Source: Nocardioides turkmenicus (lineage in GTDB: Bacteria > Actinomycetota > Actinomycetes > Propionibacteriales > Nocardioidaceae). Taken from it: DNA of 64,000 nucleotides. The position numbers and the translations under genes are program-made. Shown here in pieces: positions 26,208 through 34,727 of this stretch. Location: the NCBI RefSeq assembly GCF_011045035.1, contig NZ_JAALAA010000010.1, positions 62,001 to 126,000 on the forward strand. Reading direction: 5' to 3'. The notes below the pieces were generated by a model, which saw nothing but the letters and a program-made list of their open reading frames with translations, was not told the DNA's origin and did no database searches. Each line of letters opens with the position of its first letter. Position 1 is the stretch's first letter.

Positions 26208-27557
26208 TCAGTCCTGTGCCTCGACGTTGAGCCCCTGACCCGACATCTCCCGCTGGGCGCTGGCCTCGGCCGCCGCGATCGCCTCGGCGAGCGTGCCGCC
26301 GTGTCCGAACTTCTTCAGCTCGTCACCGAGCGTCTTGTTCATCGAGAGCATCGTGGGCCCGAAGGTGACCGGCTGGAGGCCGGACGCACTCTCCTCGAAG
26401 ATGCCGTACACGTCGAGGTCGCCGTAGTAGTCAGCCTTGAAGGACTTCTTGGCCACCTCGCGGGCGTCCTTGTTGACGACGTACGCGCTCGAGGTGCCGT
26501 CGCCCATGCGGGGCGTGATCGCGTCCTCGTTGCTGGTCATCCAGGTCGAGAACTCGACGGCCGCGTCGACGTCGGCGGCCTCCTTGGAGACTGCGTAGGT
26601 CGAGCCACCGAAGACGCCACTGGCTGGCTGGCCGTCCCAGCTCGGCATCGGGGCGACGCCCCACTTGCCGGAGTGGTCCGGGAAGGTGTCGGCCTGGTAG
26701 GCCGCCTGCCACGAGGCCAGCAGCATGGTCAGCACCTTGCCCTTGGAGGCCTCGGCGTTGAAGCCGGTGCTCCAGCTCGCTGCGGTGGAGAGCGCCTTGT
26801 CGTCGGCGAGACCCTGCCAGTACTTCTCGACCTTCTGGGTGGCCTCGTCGTTGAACCCGAGCTTCCAGGTGTCACCGGAGGTGGAGAACCACTGGGCGCC
26901 GGCCTGCTGGGTCATCGCCTCGAGGTTCGCCGGGTCGTCGACAGTCAGGTTGGCGAGCTTCACGCCGGGCTGCTCCTTGGCGACCTTGCGGGCCGCCGCA
27001 GCGAAATCGTCCCAGGTCTTCGGCACCTCGATGCCGTACTTCTGGAAGAGGTCCTTGCGGTAGAACATGGTCTGGACGCCGACGTCGTACGGCACGGCCC
27101 AGAGCTTGTCGCCCAGTGTGGCGAGCTCGACGGCCTGCTCGTCGTAGCCCTTCAGCGTGTCCTCGTCGACCTTCTCGGTGATGTCGGCGACGTTTCCGGC
27201 GGCCACGAAGCTGGGCAGCGCGACGTACTCCGCGTTGAAGACGTCCGGGCCGTTGCCGGCCTTCATCGCGTCGCTGATCTTGGAGTAGCCACCGTCGACG
27301 CCGCTGGGGATCTCCTCGAAGTTGACCTGGATGTCGTCGTGCGACTTGTTGAACGCCTCGACCGCCTCGGCGCTGCCCTTGGTCCACGACCAGTAGGTCA
27401 GCTCGGTGACTTCGCCGGATTCGGACGAGGTACCTCCGCCACCGCAGGCGGTCGTGGCGGCCAGGGCCAGAGCGCTGAGGGCCAGGGCGCCGGTGCGAAG
27501 AGCGGCCCTGCTGCGTGCCCGGCGCTCCGCACCGGTGGAGCTGTTCGTGTCTGTCAT
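26208..27557 (-). CDS. Extracellular sugar-binding lipoprotein of ABC transporter
   Basis: 449-residue CUT1-family solute-binding protein. A polar N-terminus is followed by a hydrophobic stretch and lipobox ALAATTAC, so the mature protein is membrane-anchored. ELTYWSWTKGSAEAVEAFNK and FNAEYVALPSFVAAGNVADI are typical of family 1 binding proteins. The ATG at 27557 is preceded by AAGGAG with good spacing. It is the first gene of the run binding protein-permease-permease-dehydrogenase-GH35 and lies just after the regulator gene on the same strand. Confidence 0.94.
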   Translation of the reverse strand: MTDTNSSTGAERRARSRAALRTGALALSALALAATTACGGGGTSSESGEVTELTYWSWTKGSAEAVEAFNKSHDDIQVNFEEIPSGVDGGYSKISDAMKAGNGPDVFNAEYVALPSFVAAGNVADITEKVDEDTLKGYDEQAVELATLGDKLWAVPYDVGVQTMFYRKDLFQKYGIEVPKTWDDFAAAARKVAKEQPGVKLANLTVDDPANLEAMTQQAGAQWFSTSGDTWKLGFNDEATQKVEKYWQGLADDKALSTAASWSTGFNAEASKGKVLTMLLASWQAAYQADTFPDHSGKWGVAPMPSWDGQPASGVFGGSTYAVSKEAADVDAAVEFSTWMTSNEDAITPRMGDGTSSAYVVNKDAREVAKKSFKADYYGDLDVYGIFEESASGLQPVTFGPTMLSMNKTLGDELKKFGHGGTLAEAIAAAEASAQREMSGQGLNVEAQD

Positions 27558-27640
27558 CTGGTTCTCCTTCGAAAGCTGCCGACCTCGTCGGCCACACCCG
27601 CCGCGCCGTGCGCCGGGCTCGTGCACCCGAAACGTGGCCG

Positions 27641-28861
27641 TCATCCTGAAACTGATCGAATAACCGGGTCAACGGACATCGATCGATCGATCATGATTTG
27701 CGTGTCGGCGGTCACATCGAGCGGGTCACCGCCGCACGACTCGCGCACCCGCAGCTCGGGAAGCAGCTCGATGTGGTGCCGTGGCGAGAGGGGAAGCCCC
27801 GCGGAGGCACGCCGCATCTCGGCGAGACGACGCAGCGCCATCCGCGCCGCCGCCTGACCGACGGCGAACTTCTGCGGCGCTACCGCGGTGATGGCAGGAT
27901 CGGCCAGACCGGCGATCTCGTCGTCGTACGCGATCAGGGAGACGTCCTCCGGGACCTGCAGCCCGCGCCGCTGAGCCAGCTGCAGGAACTGCACGGCGTC
28001 GGCATCGGAATGCACCAGAGCGCCGTCGATCCTGCCCTCGACCACATGATCGAGGGCGCGGTTGAGCGCCTGCTCGACCTCGGCCGGTGTCGCTGTCGTG
28101 GGTGAGGTGAGCACCAGCTGCGACTCCTCGGCGACGCCGAGATGCCGCAGCGCCGACCGTGCCCCGGCCTGAAGCTGCGCGGCCGTGGGCGACTCACGGG
28201 CGACAACGGCGATCCGCTGCCGCCCCAGGGACGCGAGCCGGCGCACGGCGAGGTAGCCGCCGTGGGCATGGGCCGAACAGACACGATCGAGCTCGTCCAC
28301 ACGGAACCCCAGCTGGCCGCGCCGCTCGACGAGCACGGTCGGCACGCCCAGCATCGCCACCCGGTCGGCCTCTTCCTCCGGCGCCATCCCGGTGGGCCAC
28401 GCCGGGGTCAGCAGCAGCGCCTTGGCACCCCGCGACTGGAGCTGCCGGATCTGCTCTCGTTCCTCGGCCAGGTCGTAGTTGGTGAGCCCGATGAGGAGCC
28501 GGCCGCCGACGTCCCCGACCGCCGCGCGCGCTCCCCGGATCACGTCGGCGTAGTAGTAGGTGGCGCTCGGCACCACCATGCCGACCACCGGGCCCCTCGG
28601 CCTGCCGTTGCCCTGCCGTACGTCGGCGCGGGCCCGGGCCGACCTGGCCGGCGCGGCCCCGGCATCGAGGGCGTACGCCACTCCATGGCGGCGATGCAGC
28701 GCGCCATGCCGCTCGAGCAGCTCGACATCCCGGCGGGCGGTCACGGCCGAGACGCCGAGCTCGTTCGCCAGGTCGCTGACCCGCATCTGGCCTCGCTGCC
28801 CCAGCAGCTCGATGATTCGTTCGTGACGTTCGGTGATCGACGTGCGCATGAGAGGGATCAT
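27641..28861 (-). CDS. Transcriptional regulator: DeoR-type HTH fused to LacI-type sugar-binding domain
   Basis: 406 residues. The N-terminal 60 residues are a DeoR-like winged helix (ERHERIIELLGQRGQMRVSD, then LANELGVSAVTARRDVELLE). The rest is a periplasmic-binding-protein-like domain of the LacI/GalR type (VVGMVVPSATYYYADVIRGA onwards; DVSLIAYDDEIAGLADPAIT). Such hybrids are frequent in actinobacteria and usually repress a neighbouring sugar transport operon until the sugar binds. It lies directly upstream of the transporter genes. Start choice between ATG 28861 and 28849 is open; neither has a strong ribosome-binding site. Confidence 0.88.
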   Translation of the reverse strand: MIPLMRTSITERHERIIELLGQRGQMRVSDLANELGVSAVTARRDVELLERHGALHRRHGVAYALDAGAAPARSARARADVRQGNGRPRGPVVGMVVPSATYYYADVIRGARAAVGDVGGRLLIGLTNYDLAEEREQIRQLQSRGAKALLLTPAWPTGMAPEEEADRVAMLGVPTVLVERRGQLGFRVDELDRVCSAHAHGGYLAVRRLASLGRQRIAVVARESPTAAQLQAGARSALRHLGVAEESQLVLTSPTTATPAEVEQALNRALDHVVEGRIDGALVHSDADAVQFLQLAQRRGLQVPEDVSLIAYDDEIAGLADPAITAVAPQKFAVGQAAARMALRRLAEMRRASAGLPLSPRHHIELLPELRVRESCGGDPLDVTADTQIMIDRSMSVDPVIRSVSG

Positions 28862-28919
28862 CGCGCCGTGATGATCATTCGGTCAATCGCTCTTCAAACG
28901 AAAACTCCAGGTTGCTACC

Positions 28920-29696
28920 GTGCCGTCCATGACCGACGAGACCGATACCGAGCGCAACGGGTGGCTGCGCGGATTCTCCACGTTGGGCTGTCTCGAGCTC
29001 TCGATCGACGACCTCGGCCGGCTCGCCCGCGCCCACGGCGTCTCCGGCATCGAGCTACGCACCGGCCTGGTCCCCCTGCCTGATGCTCACGTGGTCAAGA
29101 CCACGCTCGCGGCGTACGACGTCGAGACATTCTCGATCGCCTCCTCGGCGCGCCTCACCGACCCGGAGTCGGCCGAGGAGCAGCGCCGGGTCCTGCGCTC
29201 GGACCTCGCGTTGGCTCACGACCTCGGCGCGGCCTACGTCCGGGTGTTCCCGGGCGGCACCAGCGTCGAGACCGCAGCGACCCATCTCGAGGCCGTCGCC
29301 GACCTTCTCGACGCCGACGACTCCCCCATCGTCGCCCTCGAGACCCACGACCATCTACCCACCGGACGCGCGATCGCCGAGGTCATCACGACGCTCGGCC
29401 ACCCGCGTCTCGGCGCCGTGTGGGACGTCCTGCACCCATGGCGCCATGGCGAGCCGATCGCCGCCTCGGCCGAGGCGCTGCTCGGGCTGCCGGGCTACGT
29501 CCAGGTGAAGGATGCGGTCTCGCTCGACGACCCGACGCCCTGCCTGCTCGGCACCGGCGCCGTGCCGCTGCACGAGTTCCGCACGCAGCTGGGGGCACAT
29601 GCGTACGCCGGCTGGGTGAGCCTCGAGTGGGAGCGGGCCTGGCACCCCCACGTGCCGCCGTTGGACGTCGTGCTCGAGTCAGCACACGACTGGTGA
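28920..29696 (+). CDS. Sugar phosphate isomerase/epimerase family TIM-barrel protein
   Basis: 258-residue xylose-isomerase-like/AP endonuclease family 2 barrel. Likely metal ligands are seen in IVALETHDH (Glu), LGAVWDVLHPW (Asp and His), YVQVKDA and WVSLEWERAWHP (Glu). Members isomerise or epimerise sugars, keto-sugars or inositol derivatives, so it probably processes the product of the catabolic locus. It is divergent from the regulator gene. Starts at GTG 28920 or ATG 28929; no clear ribosome-binding site, so translation may be leaderless. Confidence 0.85.
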   Translation: MPSMTDETDTERNGWLRGFSTLGCLELSIDDLGRLARAHGVSGIELRTGLVPLPDAHVVKTTLAAYDVETFSIASSARLTDPESAEEQRRVLRSDLALAHDLGAAYVRVFPGGTSVETAATHLEAVADLLDADDSPIVALETHDHLPTGRAIAEVITTLGHPRLGAVWDVLHPWRHGEPIAASAEALLGLPGYVQVKDAVSLDDPTPCLLGTGAVPLHEFRTQLGAHAYAGWVSLEWERAWHPHVPPLDVVLESAHDW

Positions 29697-29699
29697 CCG

Positions 29700-31496
29700 T
29701 CAAGAAATGAACTGATCCGGGTCGAGCTCCACCGGCAGCGGAGCGTCGGGATCCAGCGGCTCACCGCTGAGCACCACGCACGTCACGAAGACTGATTCCC
29801 CTCCCGACGTCACCCCACGAAGGAACGGGACACCGGAGCGGCCGCCCAGCGCGTCGCAGTCGTCGTCGAGGTCGACGCCCGCCTCGGCATCGGCCCAGCC
29901 GTGCAGCGGCGAGATCGCCGTGGACCAGCCGCGCCGGTCGACGTACGCCGTCCAGTGGCGACCGCTCTCGGCGCTCCCGGCCGCCGCGCCCGAGAGGTTG
30001 TATCCGGTCTCGGTCACGATCCAGCCGCGCGGTGCCCTGATCCGGTGCACGCGGACCTCGAAGCGGCCCCGCACGTGCACGCTGCTCAGGATGTGGACCT
30101 CGGGAGCGGGCTCGTGCCAGGAGGAGCTCGAGGTCAACGGGTGGATCCGGCCGCGGCCGGTCATCACGCCATCGGGAAGCGTCACACCGACATGGTTGTC
30201 CGGAAGTCCGGACGTACGCGGGACCACCGAGGTGGAGTACGCGAGCCGGGCGTAGTGCGGGTCGTCGGTGACCTCGCTGTCCCTGATCCCGTCGGAGCCG
30301 TGGTTGTGCACGCGGACGATCCCGTCCGCCGCGGTCCCCTGGACCAGCCAACCAGCCGGCCGGATCTCGTGGGCCATGTCGCCCTGCTCGACCGGCAGCG
30401 GCAGCTCGGGTTCGGTCCAGACCGGATGGTCGGCCGACAGCAGCAGGCCGAGGAAGCCCTTGCTGGCCCAGAGCGGCGAGGCAGGGCCGGAGTAACGCTG
30501 CACGGTCCCCCGGTGCGGGTGCAGCCAGCCCAAGCTCAACAGCCCACTCTCGTCCGGGACCCCGCGGTCCATGAACGAGTGCAGGATCCCGTTCGCCGCG
30601 CGACGCGTGAGCCCGGGCGGAAGAGGCGTGGCCTCATAGAGAGCTCCCATCCACAACGGCGCCGCCGAGGCCATCCGGTAGATGAGGGAGCGCCCTTGGT
30701 GCAGGGGCGCCCCGTCCCCGCCGATCAGATGTACGTAGTCGGCCAGGAAGGCCCGCAATCTCGCGCGGCAACGCTCCGACACCTCCTCGGCCAGCGCCGC
30801 GCGCGGCCCGCCCGCGGCCAGGTCGGCCCACAGGTGGGGGTAGAAGTGCAGGGCCCAGCCGTTGTAGTGGTCGATGTGACGCCCGTCGCCGTCCGTGTAC
30901 CAACCACCGCCGAGGTGCCAGTCCTCGATCCGGCGCAGGCCGGCGACGATCTCGTCCGGCGAGTGCGGACCGCCGACCGACGCGAGGAACTCCCCCACGA
31001 TCGACTTGAAGAGCACCCAGTTGTTGTCGGGGATGTCCCTGCCTACGACAGCACCGAACCAGTCGACCAGATGCCCTCGGGTGGGCTCATCGAGCCGGTC
31101 CCACAGCCACGGGCGGGTCAGATGCAGCCCGATCGCGATCGACGCGGCCTCCACCACCGGCTGGCCGATGGCGCCGTCGGCTCGAGGCCAGGCATCTGGA
31201 TGCCGTGGGTCAGACCCCGCCGCGAGTCCGCCCGCATACCGATCCACGAGCCCTTCGGCTTGACCCCGGGAGCCTGCGATGCGGATCGCGGCGAGCAGGA
31301 ACGACCGGGCGAAGCCCTCCAGCGCGTCGCTGTCCGCACCCGACCAGGACGCCTCGCCAGGTAGCGCGATCCGCGCATACGACGCACTCGCATAGGGCCT
31401 ACATGCGTCCAGGAGCCGGTCGGCGTACGCCTCCCAGTCGGAGCGGGTCAGCCCGGTCGCAGCCATCGGCCGACGATCGCTCTTGGGTAGGGTCAC
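29700..31496 (-). CDS. DUF2264 domain-containing protein
   Basis: 598 residues, DUF2264 family, which has an (alpha/alpha)-barrel N-terminal region and a beta-rich C-terminal part. Visible motifs include DIPDNNWVLFKSIVGEFLAS, WYTDGDGRHIDHYNGWALHF and FMDRGVPDESGLLSLGWLHP. I recall some members being assigned to a glycoside hydrolase family active on uronic acids, but cannot confirm that here. No signal peptide. The GTG at 31496 is chosen because GAGGGG lies 8 bases upstream; a frame reaching 31637 crosses the operator below. It is convergent with the isomerase gene, 3 bases apart. Confidence 0.85.
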   Translation of the reverse strand: MTLPKSDRRPMAATGLTRSDWEAYADRLLDACRPYASASYARIALPGEASWSGADSDALEGFARSFLLAAIRIAGSRGQAEGLVDRYAGGLAAGSDPRHPDAWPRADGAIGQPVVEAASIAIGLHLTRPWLWDRLDEPTRGHLVDWFGAVVGRDIPDNNWVLFKSIVGEFLASVGGPHSPDEIVAGLRRIEDWHLGGGWYTDGDGRHIDHYNGWALHFYPHLWADLAAGGPRAALAEEVSERCRARLRAFLADYVHLIGGDGAPLHQGRSLIYRMASAAPLWMGALYEATPLPPGLTRRAANGILHSFMDRGVPDESGLLSLGWLHPHRGTVQRYSGPASPLWASKGFLGLLLSADHPVWTEPELPLPVEQGDMAHEIRPAGWLVQGTAADGIVRVHNHGSDGIRDSEVTDDPHYARLAYSTSVVPRTSGLPDNHVGVTLPDGVMTGRGRIHPLTSSSSWHEPAPEVHILSSVHVRGRFEVRVHRIRAPRGWIVTETGYNLSGAAAGSAESGRHWTAYVDRRGWSTAISPLHGWADAEAGVDLDDDCDALGGRSGVPFLRGVTSGGESVFVTCVVLSGEPLDPDAPLPVELDPDQFIS

Positions 31497-31511
31497 CAGA
31501 TCATCCCCTCG

Positions 31512-31529
31512 TTGGAAAGCGCTTGCCAA
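31512..31529. promoter_or_regulatory. LacI-type operator upstream of the DUF2264 gene
   Basis: TTGGAAAGCGCTTGCCAA is an 18-base palindrome with one mismatched pair around the AGCGCT centre, 16 bases before the start codon. It matches the general shape of operators for actinobacterial LacI-family sugar regulators such as those of the CebR/MalR kind. The cognate protein is not obvious in the window because the local regulator has a DeoR-type DNA-binding domain. Confidence 0.65.
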
Positions 31530-31638
31530 GGCACTGTACCAACGCCCGTCTCCAGGCAGGTCGCCGCCCGTGGCTACGGTCCAATCCGGGCGCGATGGTC
31601 GCCACAACACCCAGGATCCCCGCCACGACAACGACAAT

Positions 31639-31672
31639 CCGCCCGTGACCCAGAACTCCAGGTCACGGGCGG
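31639..31672. terminator. Terminator after arc
   Basis: CCGCCCGTGACC (31639-31650) and GGTCACGGGCGG (31661-31672) form a perfect 12-bp stem with a 10-base loop, 17 bases downstream of the arc stop. Confidence 0.8.
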
Positions 31673-31689
31673 ATCATCGAGCAATGTGC

Positions 31690-33453
31690 TTACAGGTACT
31701 GGCCCGTGTTCGACACCTGCTCGATCGAACGGCCGGGCTCGGTGCCCTGCTTGCCGGTGATGAGCGTGCGGATGAAGACGATCCGCTCGCCCTTCTTGCC
31801 GGAGATGCGGGCCCAGTCGTCGGGGTTGGTGGTGTTGGGCAGGTCCTCGTTCTCCTTGAACTCGTCCACGCAGGCCTGGAGCAGGTGCTGCACCCGCAGG
31901 CCCTTCTGGGCGTTGTCCTCACCGGAGTCCAGGAAGGACTTGATGGCCATCTTCTTGGCCCGGTCGACGATGTTCTGGATCATCGCGCCGGAGTTGAAGT
32001 CTTTGAAGTAGAGGATCTCCTTGTCACCGTTGGCGTAGGTGACCTCCAGGAAGCGGTTCTCCTCGGACTCGGTGTACATCCGCTCCACCGTGGTGCGGAT
32101 GAGCTCGTCGACGGTGGCCTGCTTGTCGCCGTTGAACTCGGCCACATCGGTCGGGTGCAGCGGCAGGTCGGGGACGAGGTACTTCGAGAAGATGTCACGG
32201 GCACCCTCGGCGTCGGGACGCTCGATCTTGATCTTCACGTCCAGACGCCCCGGGCGCAGGATCGCCGGGTCGATCATGTCCTCGCGGTTGGAGGCACCGA
32301 TGACCAGCACGTTCTCCAGCGCCTCGACGCCGTCGATCTCCGAGAGGAGCTGCGGGACGATGGTGTTCTCCACGTCGGAGGAGACACCGGTGCCACGCGT
32401 ACGGAACAGCGAGTCCATCTCGTCGAAGAAGACGATCACCGGGGTGCCGGCCGCGGCCTTCTCACGAGCACGCTGGAAGACCAGGCGGATGTGGCGCTCG
32501 GTCTCACCGACGTACTTGTTGAGGAGCTCCGGGCCCTTGATGTTGAGGAAGTAGGACTTGCCGTCCGCTCCCGTCTTCGCGGCGACCTTCTTCGCCAGCG
32601 AGTTGGCGACGGCCTTCGCGATCAGGGTCTTCCCGCACCCCGGAGGCCCGTAGAGCAGCACGCCCTTCGGCGGCTTGAGCTGGTGCTCGATGAAGAGCTC
32701 CGGGTAGAGGTAGGGCAGCTCGACCGCGTCCTGGATCTGCTCGATCTGGCCACTGAGGCCACCGATCGACTCGTAGGAGATGTCGGGCACCTCCTCCAGG
32801 ACGAGCTCCTCGACCTCGGACTTGGGGACCTTCTCGTAGACATATCCCGAACGGGGTTCGAGAAGCAGCGAGTCGCCGGCACGGATGGCGTCGTGCAGGA
32901 GCGGCTCGGCGAGCCGCACGACCCGTTCCTCGTCGGCGTTGGCGATCACCAGGGCGCGCTCGCCGTCGGCGAGCAGCTCCTTGAACATCACCACCTCGCC
33001 GACCTTCTCGAACTCCATCGCGGCCACGACGTTGAGCGCCTCGTTGAGCATGACCTCCTGGCCATAACGAAGCTCGTCCAGGTCGACGTTGGGCGATGCG
33101 GTCACCCGGAGCTTGCGCCCGCCGGTGAAGACATCGATCGAGTCGTCCTCGTTGCGCCCGATGAAGGTGCCGAAGCCTGCCGGCGGCTGGGCCAGCCGGT
33201 CGACCTCCTCCTTGAGCTTGATGATCTGGTCTCGGGCATCCCGAAGCGTGACGGTGAGTCGCTCGTTCTGCGACGTCACCGCGGCCAGGGAGCGCTGCGC
33301 GTCTGCGAGCCGCGCCTCCAGGCCACGCGAAGATCCGGGCATCTCGGCCAGTCTGTGCCGCAGGTCGGTCACCTCAGCTTCGAGGAAACGGACATGACTC
33401 TCGAGCTCCTCGGGGCTGCGCCCCTCGGAATGGAATCCATCGGATGTCGACAT
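31690..33453 (-). CDS. arc: Proteasome-associated AAA ATPase Arc (Mpa)
   Basis: Hexameric unfoldase that captures pupylated proteins through its coiled coil and threads them into the 20S proteasome. The 587 residues show, in order: an N-terminal coiled coil (about 15-90), OB-fold interdomain, and an AAA module with Walker A GPPGCGKT, Walker [13 protein letters not shown], sensor [10 protein letters not shown] and arginine finger RPGRLD. The C-terminus GQYL is the tail that docks on PrcA. ATG 33453 has GGAGG 7 bases upstream. The order RecB-like nuclease, site-2 protease, trmI, arc is typical, but dop does not follow; about 17 kb of other genes intervene. Confidence 0.96.
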   Translation of the reverse strand: MSTSDGFHSEGRSPEELESHVRFLEAEVTDLRHRLAEMPGSSRGLEARLADAQRSLAAVTSQNERLTVTLRDARDQIIKLKEEVDRLAQPPAGFGTFIGRNEDDSIDVFTGGRKLRVTASPNVDLDELRYGQEVMLNEALNVVAAMEFEKVGEVVMFKELLADGERALVIANADEERVVRLAEPLLHDAIRAGDSLLLEPRSGYVYEKVPKSEVEELVLEEVPDISYESIGGLSGQIEQIQDAVELPYLYPELFIEHQLKPPKGVLLYGPPGCGKTLIAKAVANSLAKKVAAKTGADGKSYFLNIKGPELLNKYVGETERHIRLVFQRAREKAAAGTPVIVFFDEMDSLFRTRGTGVSSDVENTIVPQLLSEIDGVEALENVLVIGASNREDMIDPAILRPGRLDVKIKIERPDAEGARDIFSKYLVPDLPLHPTDVAEFNGDKQATVDELIRTTVERMYTESEENRFLEVTYANGDKEILYFKDFNSGAMIQNIVDRAKKMAIKSFLDSGEDNAQKGLRVQHLLQACVDEFKENEDLPNTTNPDDWARISGKKGERIVFIRTLITGKQGTEPGRSIEQVSNTGQYL

Positions 33454-33534
33454 CAGCACACCTCCTCTACTCCTTCGACCCTACAAGGCGGAGGGGTAGG
33501 AGCGGAGAAGGATTTATCGGTGTTGGACACTATT

Positions 33535-33550
33535 CGGTCGACTTCGACCG
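33535..33550. promoter_or_regulatory. Short palindrome upstream of arc
   Basis: CGGTCGA-CT-TCGACCG is a perfect inverted repeat with 7-base arms, about 85 bases before the arc start, in the 202-base gap between arc and trmI. An operator or hairpin is possible; it does not fit a LexA box. Confidence 0.3.
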
Positions 33551-33627
33551 GTTCGTGTCGACCCGTGGCACGGCACATATCGCCGGACTTCCGCTCGGGG
33601 CCGGTCGATCCTCAGCGGCGGATGGTG

Positions 33628-33679
33628 TCTCGACCCGCTTCGCGGGTTCGCAAGCTCACCCGCTGCGCTCGCTCGACCC
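33628..33679. repeat. Dispersed repeat, copy 1
   Basis: A segment of about 50 bases starting TCTCGACCCGCTTCGCGG and containing TTCGCAAGCTCACCCG and TGCGCTCGCTCGACC. It is closely matched at 35949-35998, with about five differences. It overlaps the last codons and stop of trmI, so part of that protein's C-terminus is encoded by the repeat. Confidence 0.7.
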
Positions 33680-34660
33680 CTTCGCGTTGCCACCCTGCTC
33701 GTCCCTCGCAGGGTCGGCAGGCTCAGGCATGTCGGCCGGCCGCGGCCCCGTGTAGTCAGGTCCGTACGCCCCGGGAGCAGGTCGCCGCGTCTTGCGAGGC
33801 GCGCGCTCGCCCGGTGCCAGCCGCCGGGCCGTGACCAGGAAGGCGGTGTGGCCGATCATCTTGTGGCCCGGCCGGACCGCAAGCCCCTCGACGTGCCAGT
33901 CGCGAACCAGCGACTCCCACGCCTGCGGCTCGGTGAAACCGCCGTGGGCGCGTACGGTCTCGACGAAGCGGGACAGCTGGGTGGTGGTCGCGACGTAGGC
34001 ACAGACCATGCCGCCCGGGTAGAGCGCGTCGGCTGCCGCGTCGATGCACTCCCACGGGGCGAGCATGTCGAGGATCAGCCGGTCGCACCGGATCTGCTGA
34101 CGTGGGAGCTCCTCCTGGAGGTCGCCGAGGTTGAGGGACCAGTTGGGGTGGGACTCCCCTGCCGGGGTGCCGAAGAACTGGTCGACGTTCTTGCGGGCGA
34201 CCTCGGCGAACTCCTCGCGGCGCTCGAAGGAGGTCACCTTGCCGAAGGGGCCGACCGCGCGCAGCAGCGAGCAGGTCAGGGCACCGGAGCCGACCCCGGC
34301 CTCGACCACGGAGGCACCCGGGAAGATGTCGGCCATGGCGACGATCTGGGCGGCGTCCTTGGGGTAGACCACGGCGGCCCCCCGCGGCATGGAGACGACG
34401 AACTCGCTCAGCAGCGGGCGGAAGACCAGGTATTCGCCTCCGGTCGAGGCGGTGACGGTGAAGCCCTCCTCGCGGCCGATCAGCTCGTCGTGGTCGATGT
34501 GGCCCTTGTTGGAGAAGAAGCGCTTGCCCGCGACGAGCTCGAAGTTGTGGCGGCGACCTTTGGTGTCGGTCAGCCGCACCCACTCGCCCTCACGAAGCGG
34601 CCCGCGGTGCACACCTGCCCGGGCCTCGGCCGGAATGTCTGGGATCTCAGCGCTTGACAC
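33656..34660 (-). CDS. trmI: tRNA (adenine-N1-)-methyltransferase TrmI
   Basis: Makes m1A58 in the T loop of tRNA using S-adenosylmethionine. The 334 residues have the N-terminal beta-barrel region (GPLREGEWVRLTDTKGRRHN), SAM motif VVEAGVGSGALTCSLLRAVG, and DRLILDMLAPWECID at the active site. A basic, Pro-rich C-terminal tail follows and ends in residues encoded by a dispersed repeat. It starts at GTG. It lies between the site-2 protease and arc genes, the usual actinobacterial order. Confidence 0.94.
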   Translation of the reverse strand: MSSAEIPDIPAEARAGVHRGPLREGEWVRLTDTKGRRHNFELVAGKRFFSNKGHIDHDELIGREEGFTVTASTGGEYLVFRPLLSEFVVSMPRGAAVVYPKDAAQIVAMADIFPGASVVEAGVGSGALTCSLLRAVGPFGKVTSFERREEFAEVARKNVDQFFGTPAGESHPNWSLNLGDLQEELPRQQIRCDRLILDMLAPWECIDAAADALYPGGMVCAYVATTTQLSRFVETVRAHGGFTEPQAWESLVRDWHVEGLAVRPGHKMIGHTAFLVTARRLAPGERAPRKTRRPAPGAYGPDYTGPRPADMPEPADPARDEQGGNAKGSSERSG

Positions 34661-34727
34661 CCGCCGAGGCTACCCGTTTCCCCTGCCAACCCGGCAAACC
34701 ACGACGCGGCCGGGCCCAGGCTCGGGC

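Noticed and set aside
27680..27705. ATCGATCGATCGATCATGAT run as an operator between regulator and transporter genes
   Set aside because: It lies within the coding end of the regulator gene and is simple GATC repetition; no matching site at the transporter promoter.
14792..31500. Accessory block as a recently integrated mobile island
   Set aside because: No integrase, transposase, tRNA gene, attachment-site repeat or obvious change of base composition was seen; only the order of genes suggests insertion.
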